Part shown: positions 54,310 to 62,980 of the stretch, in pieces
Position numbering within the stretch: the stretch's first letter is position 1
Layout: each line of letters starts with the position of its first letter
NCBI GenBank assembly: GCA_030625965.1
Contig: DAOUPV010000002.1
Location: 38,902-102,901 of the forward strand
Direction of reading: 5' to 3'
DNA from: Clostridia bacterium
GTDB lineage: Bacteria > Bacillota > TC1 > UBA5767
Length of the DNA: 64,000 nucleotides
Program-made: the position numbers and the translations under genes
Notes under the pieces: model-generated
What the model was told of the DNA's origin: nothing
Databases searched by the model: none
What the model saw: only the letters and a program-made list of their open reading frames with translations

Positions 54310-55323
54310 ATGCGTATCGGATTGAATTTGGAAAAAGACTATCGCGGTTTTTTCATGGAACAGTTTTTAGCTCGGACGAGCATGGATATCACTTTTGTCG
54401 TAATAGAAGAACAGGAGGGGGACGAGGCCTGCGCTTTGATCGTGAGCGACCGGCCGGAAATTGAAGTTGATTCTGCTGAGAATATAATCTACCTGGTGGA
54501 GCGGGAGCCAGAAACGGATAGACAGATATCCAAGCTTCAGCGATTTTCATTCGTTTATGCTGAGATCTTACATCATATAGTCAGTGGTCAGAAAAGCGAG
54601 CAGTCGAAAAAGGCTTCCGTAATCTGTGTGCTCTGCCCCGGGTCAGAGGAAAAGAGGAATGGAATTTCGCTGGGACTCGCAGGTTGTTTGGCTGAAAAAT
54701 GGGAGCATGTCGCCTACATGAGTACGGAAGGGATCGACATCAACGACCGCATACTGGATAGTCCTAAGGACGAAGGGTTCTCCCGCCTCTTTCTCAACGT
54801 GAACCGCCAGGCGGTGATGACCAATTTTTCTTATCAGCATGCCCAGCATTTCTACTTTTTGGGATCTGCCAGGAGCAGGAAGGACAAGCGTTCGATAGGC
54901 AAGGAAGAATATCGGGAGGTGCTGCACCGCTTTCGGCAAGAGCAGGCCTTTGATTATTTGGTGATGGAGCTAAGTCAGGAACTAGATGAGGCGGAAATGT
55001 GGCTTATGACCCAGGCCGAGACGGTCATCTGCATTCGAGGTGCAAGTGTTTATGAAAGAATCAAATGGGAAGAGGCCTTGAAAAGACTAGGCAAGGAATA
55101 TCCATCACTTCCACAGAAGTGTCTTTACCTGAATTATGGACAGACCAAACTGATGAATCCAATGTATCCCGGAGTGCCAGAGGGGGCGGGTGAATTCCAG
55201 GTGGAAGAGGTGTCAAATCTCTATCGTGAGACCAGTATCGGTATCGAATTCGACGCAGAAAGGCGCTTGATGCTAGAACTACAGCCGTTTATAGACTATA
55301 TGTTAGAAAGGATGATGTCATGA
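54310..55323 (+). CDS. CpaE/TadZ-like protein, degenerate P-loop
   Basis: The ATG at 54310 (MRIGLNLEKDYRGF) gives 337 residues; GGGAAGG lies 10 nt upstream. The central part resembles a MinD/CpaE ATPase but the P-loop is eroded (ICVLCPGSEEKRNGISLGLAGCLA) and the later DYLVMELSQELDE stands at the Walker B place. It overlaps cpaF (ATGA), so it belongs to the Tad operon. The assignment rests mainly on context and weak similarity. Confidence 0.6.
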   Translation: MRIGLNLEKDYRGFFMEQFLARTSMDITFVVIEEQEGDEACALIVSDRPEIEVDSAENIIYLVEREPETDRQISKLQRFSFVYAEILHHIVSGQKSEQSKKASVICVLCPGSEEKRNGISLGLAGCLAEKWEHVAYMSTEGIDINDRILDSPKDEGFSRLFLNVNRQAVMTNFSYQHAQHFYFLGSARSRKDKRSIGKEEYREVLHRFRQEQAFDYLVMELSQELDEAEMWLMTQAETVICIRGASVYERIKWEEALKRLGKEYPSLPQKCLYLNYGQTKLMNPMYPGVPEGAGEFQVEEVSNLYRETSIGIEFDAERRLMLELQPFIDYMLERMMS

Positions 55324-56519
55324 GTGATTTGCATTTGATCAGGAATCAGATTCGTATGAACGTGAATGAAAAGGTGGCCCGCTATCCAGATGTCGAGGAT
55401 AACCAGTTGCAGGATGTAATCACGGAAGAGGTGCTGTCATATGAGCAAGCCGATATGTTGAGCTTTTCTCAAAAGGAGAAACTGATTGTCAGCATATACA
55501 ATTCCATGAGGAAATTGGATATTCTGCAACCGTTTCTGGAGGATGAGAGTGTTTCAGAAATCATGATTAACGGCCCAGACTGCATCTTTGTGGAAAGGGG
55601 GGGGAGGATGGAGCGGATTGACCAAGTTTTTGATACTCCGGAGACCCTGAACAATATCATCCAGAATGTAGTTACAAAGGTGAATCGCTCTGTTAATGAG
55701 ACGACCCCGATCGTCGATGCCCGGTTGGAAGATGGATCCAGGGTTGCGGTAGTTCTGCCCCCGGTTGCGCTGCAAGGACCGATTATGGCGATAAGGAAAT
55801 TCCCGGAGAACCCTTTGACCATGGAACATTTGCTAAAAAGTGGGAGTATGACATTGGAGGCTGCGGACTTCATGCACCTGCTAGTACGCAGCAAATATAA
55901 TATTTTCATTAGCGGTGGCACCAGTTCCGGTAAGACTACCTTCTTGAATATACTTTCCAATTACATCCCCGATGATGAGCGTATCGTGACCATTGAAGAC
56001 TCGGCTGAATTGCAGATCAAAGGGAAAGAGAACATTATCAGGCTGGAAGCCAGGATTGACACCAGCGGAGGATGTCCCATTTCCATCCGGGATTTGATCA
56101 AGACAGCGCTGCGTCTGAGACCTGACCGTATCATTGTCGGTGAGGTAAGGGGCAGAGAGGCGCTGGACATGTTGCAGGCCATGAATACGGGCCACGACGG
56201 TTCCTTGTCAACTGGCCATGCAAACAGTCCCAGGGATGCCTTGAAAAGGTTGGAGGTTATGGCAGTGGAGTCTGGTGAAATACCCCTAGATTCAGCACGC
56301 CAACAGATCGTCAGCGCGATAGATATTGTGGTTCAACTGTCACGGATCGGCAGCGGTAAGCGCAAGGTGATGTGGATTTCAGAACTGGTAGGAATCGAGA
56401 AAGGTGACTATCTCATGAATCACCTATACTCGTTCGATTTGGACCAGGGATGCCTGCAACGTAGCGGTGATTTGATGAATAAAGGAAAGCTGGACCTGCA
56501 GAAGAGTCTAAACAGATGA
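55320..56519 (+). CDS. cpaF: Tad pilus assembly ATPase CpaF/TadA
   Basis: The 399-residue secretion ATPase has the N-terminal PIMVNGPDCIFVERGG-like block (SEIMINGPDCIFVERGG), Walker A ISGGTSSGKTTFLN, the Asp/His boxes and RIIVGEVRGREALDMLQAMNTGHDGSLSTGHANS typical of CpaF/VirB11 proteins. It powers polymerisation of Flp pilin. Overlaps upstream and downstream genes by 4 nt. Confidence 0.95.
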   Translation: MSDLHLIRNQIRMNVNEKVARYPDVEDNQLQDVITEEVLSYEQADMLSFSQKEKLIVSIYNSMRKLDILQPFLEDESVSEIMINGPDCIFVERGGRMERIDQVFDTPETLNNIIQNVVTKVNRSVNETTPIVDARLEDGSRVAVVLPPVALQGPIMAIRKFPENPLTMEHLLKSGSMTLEAADFMHLLVRSKYNIFISGGTSSGKTTFLNILSNYIPDDERIVTIEDSAELQIKGKENIIRLEARIDTSGGCPISIRDLIKTALRLRPDRIIVGEVRGREALDMLQAMNTGHDGSLSTGHANSPRDALKRLEVMAVESGEIPLDSARQQIVSAIDIVVQLSRIGSGKRKVMWISELVGIEKGDYLMNHLYSFDLDQGCLQRSGDLMNKGKLDLQKSLNR

Positions 56520-57220
56520 GACTGCGTTTGGCTTGCATGGTAGCGGCCTTTCTGCTGGGCTTGCTCCTCTTTGATCTCTGGTTCTTCGGATTGTTCATGG
56601 CGCCGTTGGGCTTTTTCATGGCAGGCAGGATCGAAAACCACATGACGAAGAAGAAAGAACGGGAGTACCTGGCGCAGTATCTGGATTTTCTGAATGTTTT
56701 CTCCATGACTAGCAGCGTGGGCCGTGGCGGTTTGGATGCGTTTCAATACTGTTTTGGTGAGTTGAGCCTGATTCATCCCGCTAGCAGGGGTTTCATGGCG
56801 GATTTGCAGGATGTGATCGCAAAGACTACCATGGACCAAGATATCTACCAGCTCTTCCGGGACCACCGTTTTCGCATTGCCAGGGAAGAAATCGATGTCT
56901 TCGTCCAAATGCTTTACCTCGCCAGCAAGAAAGGTGGGGATGTAGACCGGGTGATCTCCTATTGTGCTTCTCTGCTGGAGGAGCGTGTACGCATGCAAAA
57001 AGACAAAGAGGTCTTGATGGCGCGACAAAAGTTCGAATTGGATGTGATTGTTGCTTTACCGTTCGTACTTCTGGCCATAATGAAAGGCTCAAATCCAGGT
57101 TACCTGACAACGCTAGTATCTACACCGATGGGCTGGATAGCACTGTTCCTTTCCGTTGCATTAATGGGATTTTCGTTGGTATTGGGGGTGCAATTGTGCA
57201 GTTTCAAGAATCATTCCTAA
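56516..57220 (+). CDS. tadB: Tad pilus inner-membrane protein TadB
   Basis: The 234-residue protein has hydrophobic segments at the start (about 3-35) and end (175-230) flanking a T2SF-type helical cytoplasmic domain (FNVFSMTSSVGRGGLDAFQYCFGEL). It corresponds to TadB. Start overlaps the cpaF stop as ATGA. The C-terminus overlaps tadC by 25 nt. Confidence 0.85.
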   Translation: MRLRLACMVAAFLLGLLLFDLWFFGLFMAPLGFFMAGRIENHMTKKKEREYLAQYLDFLNVFSMTSSVGRGGLDAFQYCFGELSLIHPASRGFMADLQDVIAKTTMDQDIYQLFRDHRFRIAREEIDVFVQMLYLASKKGGDVDRVISYCASLLEERVRMQKDKEVLMARQKFELDVIVALPFVLLAIMKGSNPGYLTTLVSTPMGWIALFLSVALMGFSLVLGVQLCSFKNHS

Positions 57221-57915
57221 AACGGGTGCGGACCAGCCGTTATGGTCGGTTTCATCAGCAGGCCGAAGTCATGCTGGGGTTGGAGGCGGACCAAGCTTCA
57301 TTTGAGCGATACATCCTGAAAAAAGTGAGATTCCAGCTATTTGGTACACTACTCTGTGTCGGGCTGGCTCTACTACTCAGAGAAAAGGCAATTCTACTGT
57401 TTATTGCTCTTTCCTACGGAAACCTGAGAGAAGAACTTTCCTTATATAAAAGGGCCAAGGATTTAACACGCGCCTACCGCAGGGCTTTTCCCATTTACAT
57501 CAGTAATCTGATCATCTTTCTCGAAGCGGGTTATTCTATGGAGATGGCCCTGAGGAAATCGGCTGAGATCGGATCTAGGAATCCATTGAAAGAACTATTC
57601 AAAACGGCATTCCAAGAGATCGACAACGGAGAACAGCGGGAAAAAGCATTTCGGAACATGGCGACCAGATCTAGGGATTCCTATGTATCCAAATTGATAT
57701 TTATCGCTGAACAGGGAATGCGGATCGGCAAGCGACAAGTAATGCCCGGCATGGAAGCCTTGTCCACCAGATGCTGGAGGGAGCAGATGGACCTGATTCG
57801 GGAAGACAGTGCTAAGGCTTCTTCTAAGATGGTGTTCCCGATGATCATGATGTTCATCTCTATTGCTATACTTGCGTTGGCGCCAGGCATCATCACATTG
57901 AGTTCGGCTTTTTGA
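57196..57915 (+). CDS. tadC: Tad pilus inner-membrane protein TadC
   Basis: The ORF-track start lies deep inside tadB. A GTG at 57196 (VQFQESFLKRVRTSRYG) is 5 nt after GGGGGTG and gives 239 residues. The T2SF fold is seen as FPIYISNLIIFLEAGYSMEMALRKSAE ... LIFIAEQGMRIGKRQVMPGMEALSTRCW with terminal helix PMIMMFISIAILALAPGII. TadC pairs with TadB as the platform for pilin. Confidence 0.83.
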   Translation: MQFQESFLKRVRTSRYGRFHQQAEVMLGLEADQASFERYILKKVRFQLFGTLLCVGLALLLREKAILLFIALSYGNLREELSLYKRAKDLTRAYRRAFPIYISNLIIFLEAGYSMEMALRKSAEIGSRNPLKELFKTAFQEIDNGEQREKAFRNMATRSRDSYVSKLIFIAEQGMRIGKRQVMPGMEALSTRCWREQMDLIREDSAKASSKMVFPMIMMFISIAILALAPGIITLSSAF

Positions 57916-57928
57916 AAGGAGGGAGAAT

Positions 57929-58141
57929 ATGCGTATGTTACAAGAGGTTTGTATCCGGTTCATTCACGATGAGCGGGGTGTGGAGACGATTGAGGCAGTT
58001 ATTCTAATGATTGCCATCGTAGCGATAGGTTTCGCCTTTAAGAATACACTGACCAACTGGTTCAATGGATTGGTCGGTCAGATTGGAGACGGTACCAAAA
58101 ACGGTACGGTCAACGTAAAGGTAGGCACCTTTGGTAGATAG
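57929..58141 (+). CDS. flp: Flp/Fap-type class IVb pilin
   Basis: The 70-residue prepilin has a leader ending in DERG, then VETIEAVILMIAIVAIGFAF with Glu at +5, matching the prepilin-peptidase G/x-E rule. It has one hydrophobic helix and a short hydrophilic tail. AAAGGAGGG precedes the ATG. It is the only clear major pilin in the cluster. The peptidase gene is not in the window. Confidence 0.9.
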   Translation: MRMLQEVCIRFIHDERGVETIEAVILMIAIVAIGFAFKNTLTNWFNGLVGQIGDGTKNGTVNVKVGTFGR

Positions 58142-58796
58142 GAAAGGCTCCGTCTTGCTGGAGGCCACCTGGCTGGTGCCATTAATCATCACGCTGCTCC
58201 TGACGTTACTGCTGGCTGAAGTGAAACTTCTTGACTTTGGCTGGTCGGCCCAGAATATGCTGGGACTGATCCGTGAGGAATCGATGTGTTGGATCCAACC
58301 GGATGACGGCCTATACTGGGATGTTGAAAACCTGTTTCAGAAGGGAGGTGGTGCACAGGATCAGGACTCTGCTATAGTGGGTGAGCGATTCAATGACATG
58401 GGTGTGCGTTTCGGCACGATGGGTACGGTAGAGGAGGAGTTGAACTTCGGTCCGCTCAAGCTTGAGTGCCGGTGTCAGTTCAAAGATACAAGCATTCTGC
58501 CTACCTATCAGTTGCGTACGGCCAAATTGATTGAGGATGAGATCCTGCCTGAACTAGAAAAGCTGATTGACAGGGGGACGGAATCCCCGATCAACAAGAG
58601 CGAGGTATACGTGGTGGATGCCTCAGAAAAAGAACATGACTATCTCAAGGTTTACCATTTGCACAAAGATTGCCAATATGTCCGAAGCAAATCATGCCAG
58701 ACCATGAGCACCCAGGAAGCTATGGATGCGGGTTTCAGGCCGTGTGTGATTTGTCTGAAAAAAGAAATTGCCAAGAGCTATGAAAGCTTGCTATGA
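58131..58796 (+). CDS. TadE-like minor pilin with C-terminal Cys/His domain
   Basis: The gene starts at a TTG (58131) overlapping the pilin gene. The 221-residue protein opens KGSVLLEATWLVPLIITLLL, a TadE/pilin-like anchor. The last 50 residues read LHKDCQYVRSKSCQTM ... EAMDAGFRPCVICLK, a pattern like the HxxC...C..C metal-binding domain found in nuclease-associated and Ada-like proteins. That tail is unusual for a minor pilin. It lies within the Tad operon. Confidence 0.7.
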   Translation: MVDRKGSVLLEATWLVPLIITLLLTLLLAEVKLLDFGWSAQNMLGLIREESMCWIQPDDGLYWDVENLFQKGGGAQDQDSAIVGERFNDMGVRFGTMGTVEEELNFGPLKLECRCQFKDTSILPTYQLRTAKLIEDEILPELEKLIDRGTESPINKSEVYVVDASEKEHDYLKVYHLHKDCQYVRSKSCQTMSTQEAMDAGFRPCVICLKKEIAKSYESLL

Positions 58797-58815
58797 TGGG
58801 AAAGGAGGTACGGCC

Positions 58816-58992
58816 ATGGACTATAAAGTCGGAGATAAAGTACAGATGAAAAAAGGCCACCCATGCGGTGCTAATGAATGGGAAGTGTTGCGTGTGGGCA
58901 TGGATTTCAGAATCAAATGCCTCGGCTGCCAGCGCGTGGTCATGCTTCCCAGGAAAAAATTCGAAAAGAATGTAAAACGCAGACTGGATTAA
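58816..58992 (+). CDS. DUF951 protein
   Basis: Start MDYKVGDKVQMKKGHPCG behind AAAGGAGG gives 58 residues. GHPCGANEWEVLRVGMDFRIKCLGC matches DUF951, a small conserved protein found just ahead of rpsF in many Firmicutes. A CxxC (CLGC) and HPC may bind metal. Function unknown. Confidence 0.9.
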   Translation: MDYKVGDKVQMKKGHPCGANEWEVLRVGMDFRIKCLGCQRVVMLPRKKFEKNVKRRLD

Positions 58993-59000
58993 AATAGTCA

Positions 59001-59029
59001 TTGCTAGCTTCGAGAAGAAGTGTTACAAT
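59001..59029 (+). promoter_or_regulatory. Promoter of rpsF-ssb-rpsR operon
   Basis: TTGCTA (59001-59006), 17 bp, TACAAT (59024-59029). The leader that follows has an ACCCC-TGTTTGA-GGGG hairpin (59055-59070) just before the rpsF ribosome binding site, a possible site for S6/S18 feedback, which is inference. Confidence 0.7.
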
Positions 59030-59097
59030 GATTCGACGATGAATTATCATCCTTACCCCTGTTTGAGGGGGTCAAAGTCCAAAAGGAGGTGAAACGA

Positions 59098-59385
59098 ATG
59101 AGAAAGTATGAGTGTCTATACATCATTGATGCTGAGTTGGAAGACGAAGTCATTCAGGCTGAAGTTGACAAATACACCCAGTTGCTGGAAAAGCACGAGT
59201 GTGATGAAATCAAAATTGATGCATGGGGAAAACGCAGACTTGCTTATGAGATTCGCAAAAAACGTGAGGGATATTATGTTCTTATGGAATATAACGGCCC
59301 AGCTGATTTTGTCAAAGAATTAGAGCGTTTAATGGGAATCGACGAAAAAGTAATGAAATACTTAGTTACAAGAAAAGAAAAATAG
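59098..59385 (+). CDS. rpsF: 30S ribosomal protein S6
   Basis: The 95-residue protein from MRKYECLYIIDAEL (AAGGAGGTG 7 nt before) has the S6 landmarks YECLYII and WGKRRLAYEIRKKREGYYVLMEY. It binds the platform of the small subunit with S18. It leads the conserved rpsF-ssb-rpsR group. Confidence 0.96.
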   Translation: MRKYECLYIIDAELEDEVIQAEVDKYTQLLEKHECDEIKIDAWGKRRLAYEIRKKREGYYVLMEYNGPADFVKELERLMGIDEKVMKYLVTRKEK

Positions 59386-59401
59386 GAAAGAGGTGCTTGC
59401 T

Positions 59402-59809
59402 TTGTTCAACAAAGTCGTATTGATTGGGAGACTCACAAGAGATCCCGAGCTAAGATTTACACCCAACGGTAAGGCCGTAGCAAGTTTTTCCTTGGCAGTG
59501 GATAGATCCTTCAAAAGAGAAGGACAGCCAGAAGCCGATTTCTTTAGAATTTCGGTTTGGGGCAAGCAGGCCGAGAATTGTGCAAATTATCTGTCCAAAG
59601 GCAGCTTGACTGCTGTTGATGGACGCATTGAAATTAACAAATACACCGATAAGGATGGTCAGGAACGGACCAGCGTTGACGTTACCGCGAACGATGTGCG
59701 CTTTTTAAGCTCGCCGGGCGGTAAGAAAAACGGTCAAGAGAAGAGCTCAGCCACCGAGGACAAAAAGGGTGACATGAGCGATTTCTCCGACGACGGACTA
59801 CCATTCTAA
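59402..59809 (+). CDS. ssb: Single-stranded DNA-binding protein
   Basis: A TTG start at 59402 gives the canonical MFNKVVLIGRLTRDPELRF and 135 residues; the ORF-track GTG is nine nt upstream. The OB fold (VASFSLAVDRSF, FFRISVWGKQAENCANYL) is followed by a flexible stretch and the acidic tip DFSDDGLPF that recruits partners. Sits between rpsF and rpsR as usual. Confidence 0.95.
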   Translation: MFNKVVLIGRLTRDPELRFTPNGKAVASFSLAVDRSFKREGQPEADFFRISVWGKQAENCANYLSKGSLTAVDGRIEINKYTDKDGQERTSVDVTANDVRFLSSPGGKKNGQEKSSATEDKKGDMSDFSDDGLPF

Positions 59810-59827
59810 ATCAGGGAGGGAATAGTC

Positions 59828-60064
59828 ATGAAACGTGAGAGAACTAATAGAAGACCACGTAGAAAGGTATGCAGCTTCTGCGTAGACAAAGTCGAGTACA
59901 TCGACTACAAAGATGTCAACAAGCTGAAGAAGTATGTTACCGAGCGCGGCAAGATTCTTCCTAGAAGAATCACTGGTGCATGTGCATCTCACCAGAGGCA
60001 GATTACCAATGCCATCAAGAGAGCGAGACATATCGCACTGATGCCGTACACAACACAAGATTAG
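59828..60064 (+). CDS. rpsR: 30S ribosomal protein S18
   Basis: The 78-residue basic protein shows [23 protein letters not shown] and [20 protein letters not shown], the S18 signature. CxxC near the start suggests the zinc-type S18. GGGAGGG precedes the ATG. Terminator follows. Confidence 0.96.
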   Translation: MKRERTNRRPRRKVCSFCVDKVEYIDYKDVNKLKKYVTERGKILPRRITGACASHQRQITNAIKRARHIALMPYTTQD

Positions 60065-60070
60065 GTTTGG

Positions 60071-60107
60071 AAAGAGACTTCGGGATTTCATGAAGTCTCT
60101 TTTTTTA
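60071..60107 (+). terminator. Terminator of rpsF-ssb-rpsR
   Basis: AAAGAGACTTC / GAAGTCTCTTT with loop GGGATTTCAT then a T run. Confidence 0.92.
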
Positions 60108-60152
60108 TTCTATTATAAGTAGTAGAATAATCTTATGCCTAAAGGAGAAAAT

Positions 60153-61166
60153 ATGTTTGAAGATAAGCAAATGACGGACAGCAGGTTCATAGCGGAAGGC
60201 GCCATCCTCAGCTGTATGGCTGCAATCCTGGGTATTATCGGAATCTACTTTCCGCCACTAAGCCTAATCAGCAATCTGGTTTGGCTGATTCCTCTGATCG
60301 TGGTGACCATGCGATGGGGTTTCGGGCGGGGCATGATAGCCTTGCTGGTCGCCGGCTCATTGATGGCGATGCTGTCCTCGCCGGTGGATGCACTACTTTT
60401 ATTGGTACAGTATGGAGGTTTGGCCCTGGTATATGGGTATAGTTTTAGGAAGGGAGACCGGTTGCAGAAAACATTGCTGCGGGGAATCCTGGCTGCAGCG
60501 TTAGGGAGTATCCTTATGATTGTGGTCTCTATGGGCGTATTGGGATTTGAGCCAGCCGCATTTGTGGAAGAGATGCAACAAGCTTCTCAAATGACGCTGT
60601 CTTTATATGAAGAGACAGGACTGCTTGCCCAATTTGAGGAACAAGGCGTTTCCCGGGAACAGATTGAGGCGCTAGTCGATAGTGTAAGCAAGTTGATGAT
60701 TAGTATCATACCTAGCATCATGGTGGTGCTGGCCATGCTTACTGCGATCTTCTCCCTGATTCTAACCAGGAGCGTGTTGAAAAGGCTTAAGCTGAATGTG
60801 CCTGCCAAGCTGCCACCCTTCAGGGAGTGGCGGATCGATTTTCGTTATATATACGGATTCATCGCGGGGCTGGCGGCCTATCTATTGGCGGATATTATGT
60901 CCATACCGGTGCTTTCCACTGTCGGTATGAATCTGCTGGTGGCCTTTGGTTTCGTATTCGCCCTGCAAGGCATGGCGGTGCTGGCTTCACTGTTCCACCT
61001 ACTGAAAGGCAGACCTTTGGGTCGGGTTATGCTGATCCTATTCGTACTGTTATTCATGCAGACAGCGGTATACTTGTTGGTGTTCATAGGACTTTTCGAT
61101 TTGTTCTTTGATTATAGGAAAAGATTTGACAGGAAGGGAGATAATCATGAAAGTAATACTCAATAA
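60153..61166 (+). CDS. DUF2232 membrane protein (YybS-like)
   Basis: Start MFEDKQMTDSRFIAEG behind AAAGGAG gives 337 residues. About eight hydrophobic helices occur, and the family position before rplI supports the DUF2232/YybS call. Function unknown. The cyclic-di-AMP phosphodiesterase gene gdpP, which often lies between this gene and rplI, is missing; rplI begins inside the last 20 nt of this gene. Confidence 0.85.
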   Translation: MFEDKQMTDSRFIAEGAILSCMAAILGIIGIYFPPLSLISNLVWLIPLIVVTMRWGFGRGMIALLVAGSLMAMLSSPVDALLLLVQYGGLALVYGYSFRKGDRLQKTLLRGILAAALGSILMIVVSMGVLGFEPAAFVEEMQQASQMTLSLYEETGLLAQFEEQGVSREQIEALVDSVSKLMISIIPSIMVVLAMLTAIFSLILTRSVLKRLKLNVPAKLPPFREWRIDFRYIYGFIAGLAAYLLADIMSIPVLSTVGMNLLVAFGFVFALQGMAVLASLFHLLKGRPLGRVMLILFVLLFMQTAVYLLVFIGLFDLFFDYRKRFDRKGDNHESNTQ

Positions 61167-61596
61167 AGATGTAAAGAAGCTGGGAAAGAAAGGTGACGTG
61201 GTCACAGTCAGTGATGGCTATGCTCGGAATTTCCTGCTACCCAAGGAACTGGCTAAGGAGGCTACTGACGGTAATGTGCGTCAGGCCGAAACCAAGAAGC
61301 AGGAAGTGAAGGAACAGGAACAGGCACGCAGACAGGAAGCACTGGGAAAAAAAGAGGCACTGGAAGGTGGGGTTTTGGAATACATTGCCAAAGCTGGTTC
61401 CGCCGGACGTCTGTTTGGAGCCATTACCAATAAGGATCTGGCGACCAGCATAAATGAGAAATACGGCTTGGCGATTGACAAGAAGAAGATTGAGATGGGG
61501 GACCATATCAAGGTACTCGGAGAATACGAGATCAAGGTCAAACTGTATCCCCAGGTCTCCGCGAAACTGAAAGTGCTCGTTAAAGAAGAAGAATAG
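61147..61596 (+). CDS. rplI: 50S ribosomal protein L9
   Basis: Start MKVILNKDVKKLGKKGDVV, AGGAAGG upstream, 149 residues. N-terminal rRNA-binding domain GYARNFLLPK, a long helix with Lys/Glu/Gln repeats, and C-terminal domain GSAGRLFGAITNKDLA match L9. Coupled to the DUF2232 gene. Confidence 0.96.
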   Translation: MKVILNKDVKKLGKKGDVVTVSDGYARNFLLPKELAKEATDGNVRQAETKKQEVKEQEQARRQEALGKKEALEGGVLEYIAKAGSAGRLFGAITNKDLATSINEKYGLAIDKKKIEMGDHIKVLGEYEIKVKLYPQVSAKLKVLVKEEE

Positions 61597-61605
61597 GAGT
61601 GCAGT

Positions 61606-62916
61606 ATGCTGGAAAGAGTTCCTCCGCACAACGAAGAAGCAGAACAGGCATTTTTAGGTTCGCTCATATTGCAGGGAGATATGCTGGATGAAGTGGGCTC
61701 CAAGATCCACAAGAACAGCTTCTATTTCGAAAAGCATGAAATTATTTACCAGTCTATATTGGAGTTGGCGGAAGAATACCGTCCCGTGGACCTAATTACC
61801 CTGACGAACAAGCTGAAAGAGAAGAGCAGCTTGGACAAAGTGGGAGGCTCTTCCTATATCGCTTACCTGTCTACTGTGGTCCCGACGGCGGCCAATGTGG
61901 TCTACTATGCCGATATTGTGGAAAAGAACGCCGTCTTGCGGGAACTGATTACCACGTCCACCAATATCGCCAGCAAGGCCTTCCAAGGGGAGGCCGAGGT
62001 GGAATATCTGTTGGATGAGTCGGAGCGCATGATTCTGGATGTCGCTGAAAAGCGCCAGAAGGAGGGCTTCACGGAAATAAAAGACGCGTTGAATGTAGCC
62101 ATCGATAACATTTCCAAGATGGCCAAAAATATGGGCGATGTAACGGGGATACCGACCTACCGGGACTTGGACAAGTATCTTTTGGGTCTGCACGAGAGTG
62201 ACATGCTGATCGTAGCCGCCCGACCAGGTATGGGCAAGACCTCTTTCTGTCTCAATCTGGCGTTGAAGGCGGCTAAGGAAGGCTATCCAGTGGCCCTGTT
62301 CAGTCTGGAGATGTCAGCTGATCAGCTGGTGACCCGGATGCTCTCGTCCGAATCCATGATCGACCAGCAGAAACTACGATCCGGTAATATCTCTATCGAA
62401 GAGATTGAACGAATGATTAAGACTGCGGGTGAGATTTCCAAACTGCCCATCTACATTGATGACACGCCAGGCATCTCTGCCATGGAAATCCGGGGCAAGG
62501 CCAGACGTCTCAAGGCCAAGCACGGATTGGGTTTGATTATCATCGACTACCTGCAACTCATGCAGTCTCATAAGAAAAGTGAGAACCGGCAACAAGAAGT
62601 ATCCGAAATCTCACGTTCGCTGAAAGCTTTGGCCAGGGAACTGAGTGTCCCCCTAATGGCTCTTTCACAGCTGAGCCGAGCTGTAGAGCAGACCGCCGAC
62701 AAGAAACCGGCGCTTAGCCATCTGAGGGAGTCCGGATCATTGGAGCAGGACAGTGACTGCGTTATGTTCATACACCGTCCGGAATACTATGATGAGGAGA
62801 CCGAGAAGAAAAATATCGCGGAAATCATCATCGCCAAACACCGTCACGGTCCTACCGGCACCGTGGAGTTGGCCTTCTTCGCGGAGCTGACGAAGTTTGC
62901 TGATTTGGCGCATTAA
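61606..62916 (+). CDS. dnaB: Replicative DNA helicase DnaB
   Basis: The 436-residue helicase has the N-terminal domain (MLERVPPHNEEAEQAFLGSLIL), Walker A AARPGMGKTSFCLN (about 204-217), Walker B LIIIDYLQLM and the arginine-finger region RESGSLEQDSD. No intein. It unwinds DNA as a hexamer at the fork. Called dnaC in Bacillus. rplI is 9 nt upstream. Confidence 0.96.
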   Translation: MLERVPPHNEEAEQAFLGSLILQGDMLDEVGSKIHKNSFYFEKHEIIYQSILELAEEYRPVDLITLTNKLKEKSSLDKVGGSSYIAYLSTVVPTAANVVYYADIVEKNAVLRELITTSTNIASKAFQGEAEVEYLLDESERMILDVAEKRQKEGFTEIKDALNVAIDNISKMAKNMGDVTGIPTYRDLDKYLLGLHESDMLIVAARPGMGKTSFCLNLALKAAKEGYPVALFSLEMSADQLVTRMLSSESMIDQQKLRSGNISIEEIERMIKTAGEISKLPIYIDDTPGISAMEIRGKARRLKAKHGLGLIIIDYLQLMQSHKKSENRQQEVSEISRSLKALARELSVPLMALSQLSRAVEQTADKKPALSHLRESGSLEQDSDCVMFIHRPEYYDEETEKKNIAEIIIAKHRHGPTGTVELAFFAELTKFADLAH

Positions 62917-62980
62917 TTAGTGAAAGTACTAGCATTCTTTTCGACTCTCGCATATAATGGTTCAGTATTGGAGGGTTAAG

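Noticed and set aside
62917-62980. Possible preQ1 riboswitch before queT
   Set aside because: The gap is only 64 nt, contains the -10, and lacks the preQ1-I hairpin and A-rich tail.
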